Source: JABABD01 sp965530995 (GTDB lineage: Bacteria > Bacteroidota > Bacteroidia > Flavobacteriales > Flavobacteriaceae). Taken from it: DNA of 22,006 bases. The notes beneath the pieces were generated by a model. That model saw only the letters and a program-made list of their open reading frames with translations, searched no databases and was not told where the DNA came from. Below, piece after piece: positions 20,753 to 22,006 of this stretch (position 1 is its first letter; each line of letters begins with the position of its first letter). The stretch covers positions 1 to 22,006 of the forward strand of contig CBESOB010000020.1 of the NCBI GenBank assembly GCA_965530995.1, read 5' to 3'. A program made the position numbers and the translations under genes.

Positions 20753-22006
20753 TTAAGTATTCATCGAAATCAAGAACTCTTCATTATTACGAGTTTGCTT
20801 GAAACGATCATTAATGAATTCCATAGCTTCTACCGGATTCATGTCCGCCAAATACTTACGCATTACCCACATTCTCTGAATAGTATTTGCATCCAATAAC
20901 AGATCATCTCTTCGTGTACTGGAAGATGTAAGGTCAATAGCAGGGAAGATTCTACGGTTGGATATTTTCCTATCCAATTGTAACTCCATATTTCCTGTTC
21001 CCTTGAATTCTTCAAAGATCACTTCATCCATTTTAGAACCAGTTTCTGTCAATGCTGTTGCGATGATAGTCAATGAACCACCATTTTCAATATTTCTTGC
21101 GGCACCAAAGAAACGCTTTGGTTTGTGTAATGCATTGGCATCAACACCACCACTTAATATCTTTCCTGATGCAGGTTGTACTGTATTATAGGCTCTTGCC
21201 AGACGGGTAATGGAATCTAATAAGATGACAACATCATGACCGCATTCTACTAAACGTTTCGCTTTTTCCAAGACAATATCTGCAATCTTTACATGCTCAT
21301 GCGCTTCTTTGTCGAACGTAGAAGCAATGACTTCACCTCTAACATTTCGTTGCATATCGGTAACCTCTTCTGGACGTTCATCAATCAAAAGAATCATTTG
21401 ATAGACTTCAGGATGATTCGCCGCTATTGCATTGGCAACAGCCTTTAGTAACATCGTTTTACCTGTTTTTGGTTGGGATACGATCATACCGCGTTGCCCT
21501 TTGCCAATAGGCGAGAACAAATCGATGATTCGAGAAGAAATGGTTGCTTGTTTTTCAGCTAGATTGAATTTTTCCTCAGGAAATAACGGTGTTAAATGCT
21601 CAAAGGCCACTCTATCCCTAACTACCTCAGGCTTTTGGCCATTGATCCTACTTACTTTGATCAATGGGAAATATTTTTCTCCTTCTTTAGGCGGTCTTAC
21701 ATGGCCTAAAACGGTATCACCTTTCTTTAAACCAAATAGGCGTATTTGAGATTGTGATACATAAATATCATCTGGAGATGATAGATAATTGTAATCTGAT
21801 GACCTTAAGAAACCATAACCATCCTGCATAATGTCAAGAACCCCTTCACTTTCAATGATTGCATCGAATTCAAAATCCGGTTCTTTATATCTATTACGTA
21901 TATCTTTATTGCCGTTAGGACCTTGTTTTTGGTTTCTGTTATCCCTTCGCTGATTATCATTACGTGGATTGTCCTTACGTTGATTATCATTTCGTTGACG
22001 ATTCTG
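20753..22006 (-). CDS. rho: Transcription termination factor Rho (5' end outside the window)
   Basis: Rho is a hexameric RNA-dependent ATPase that ends transcription. The frame stays open to the window edge, so the Met at 21829 is internal and 417 residues of a longer protein are visible. The visible N-terminus (21900-22006) is Asn/Asp/Arg/Gln-rich and disordered, with a five-residue period (NDNQR, KDNPR, NDNQR, RDNRN). Then come the RNA-binding domain (GVLDIMQDGYGFLRSSDYNY ... VRPPKEGEKYFPLIKV), the Walker A loop SQPKTGKTML (about 21445-21475), Walker B VVILLDSITRLARAYN (about 21190-21235), and the Q/R-loop region SGGVDANALHKPKRFFGAAR and FKGTGNMELQLDRKISNRR. The C-terminus is complete. A long polar N-terminal extension is usual for Bacteroidota Rho. 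Confidence 0.96.
   Translation of the reverse strand, partial: QNRQRNDNQRKDNPRNDNQRRDNRNQKQGPNGNKDIRNRYKEPDFEFDAIIESEGVLDIMQDGYGFLRSSDYNYLSSPDDIYVSQSQIRLFGLKKGDTVLGHVRPPKEGEKYFPLIKVSRINGQKPEVVRDRVAFEHLTPLFPEEKFNLAEKQATISSRIIDLFSPIGKGQRGMIVSQPKTGKTMLLKAVANAIAANHPEVYQMILLIDERPEEVTDMQRNVRGEVIASTFDKEAHEHVKIADIVLEKAKRLVECGHDVVILLDSITRLARAYNTVQPASGKILSGGVDANALHKPKRFFGAARNIENGGSLTIIATALTETGSKMDEVIFEEFKGTGNMELQLDRKISNRRIFPAIDLTSSSTRRDDLLLDANTIQRMWVMRKYLADMNPVEAMEFINDRFKQTRNNEEFLISMNT
21933..22006 (-). repeat. 15-bp tandem repeat in the 5' part of rho
   Basis: On the plus strand the units at 21948-21962, 21963-21977, 21978-21992 and a partial one at 21993-22006 follow CGYKGATTRTCMTTW with a strict 15-bp step, and a degenerate unit precedes them. 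They encode the (N/K/R)DN(Q/P/R)R pentapeptide array of the disordered extension. The array runs off the window, so the copy number is unknown. In-frame slippage could change the length without breaking the gene. Confidence 0.75.

Noticed and set aside
21827..21829. Met at 21829 as the start of rho
   Set aside because: The frame continues upstream to the window edge through conserved sequence (FEFDAIIESEGVLDIM) and the disordered extension, so this Met is internal.

Overview
The window is 22 kb of low-GC chromosome from a member of the Bacteroidota, most likely a marine or environmental Flavobacteriaceae. The evidence is the fused SecDF protein, a type B (gliding-motility-associated) C-terminal sorting domain of the type IX secretion system, the short eukaryote/archaea-like prolyl-tRNA synthetase, a Rho factor with an Asn/Asp/Arg-rich N-terminal extension, Bacteroidota-type promoters (TTG-N19-TAnnTTTG) and A-rich leaders without Shine-Dalgarno sites. 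It reads as ordinary core chromosome: no phage, insertion sequence, integrase or CRISPR array is visible.

Layout. (1) 1-3612, plus strand: an outer-membrane beta-barrel-type protein (DUF6588-like), malate dehydrogenase, a secreted DUF4412/LolA-like protein and a small membrane-anchored protein of unknown function. (2) 3800-6781, plus: secDF with its own good promoter, ending in a bidirectional terminator. (3) 6873-10874, minus: a compact cluster transcribed folE > cysS > yidD > lgt > DUF192 lipoprotein. Between yidD and lgt lies an in-frame second copy of the yidD 3' end, the most unusual feature here. (4) 11068-15991, plus: a small secreted protein of unknown function followed by a 1476-residue multidomain type IX secretion substrate (CUB-like, PKD, P-domain-like, seven ~98-residue repeats, Ig-like region, CTD). 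(5) 16059-18658, minus: a Gly/Tyr- and Arg/Ser-rich lipoprotein and a FadL/OmpP1-family outer-membrane protein. (6) 18759-20669, plus: proS, tRNA-Glu(UUC) and rpsT, the last two from one promoter. (7) 20753-22006, minus: rho, whose 5' end lies outside the window.

How the genes fit together. The envelope theme is strong. SecDF drives late steps of Sec export, YidD assists YidC-dependent membrane insertion, Lgt lipidates prolipoproteins (the adjacent DUF192 protein and the Gly/Tyr-rich protein both carry lipoboxes), and the large adhesin-like protein is exported by Sec and then type IX. The remainder is housekeeping: malate oxidation, GTP cyclohydrolase I, two aminoacyl-tRNA synthetases, ribosomal protein S20 and transcription termination. 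No new defence or mobile system was found. The observations most worth a second look are the yidD double tail, a possible SecD-P1-like protein just upstream of secDF, and the uncharacterised partner of the large type IX substrate.
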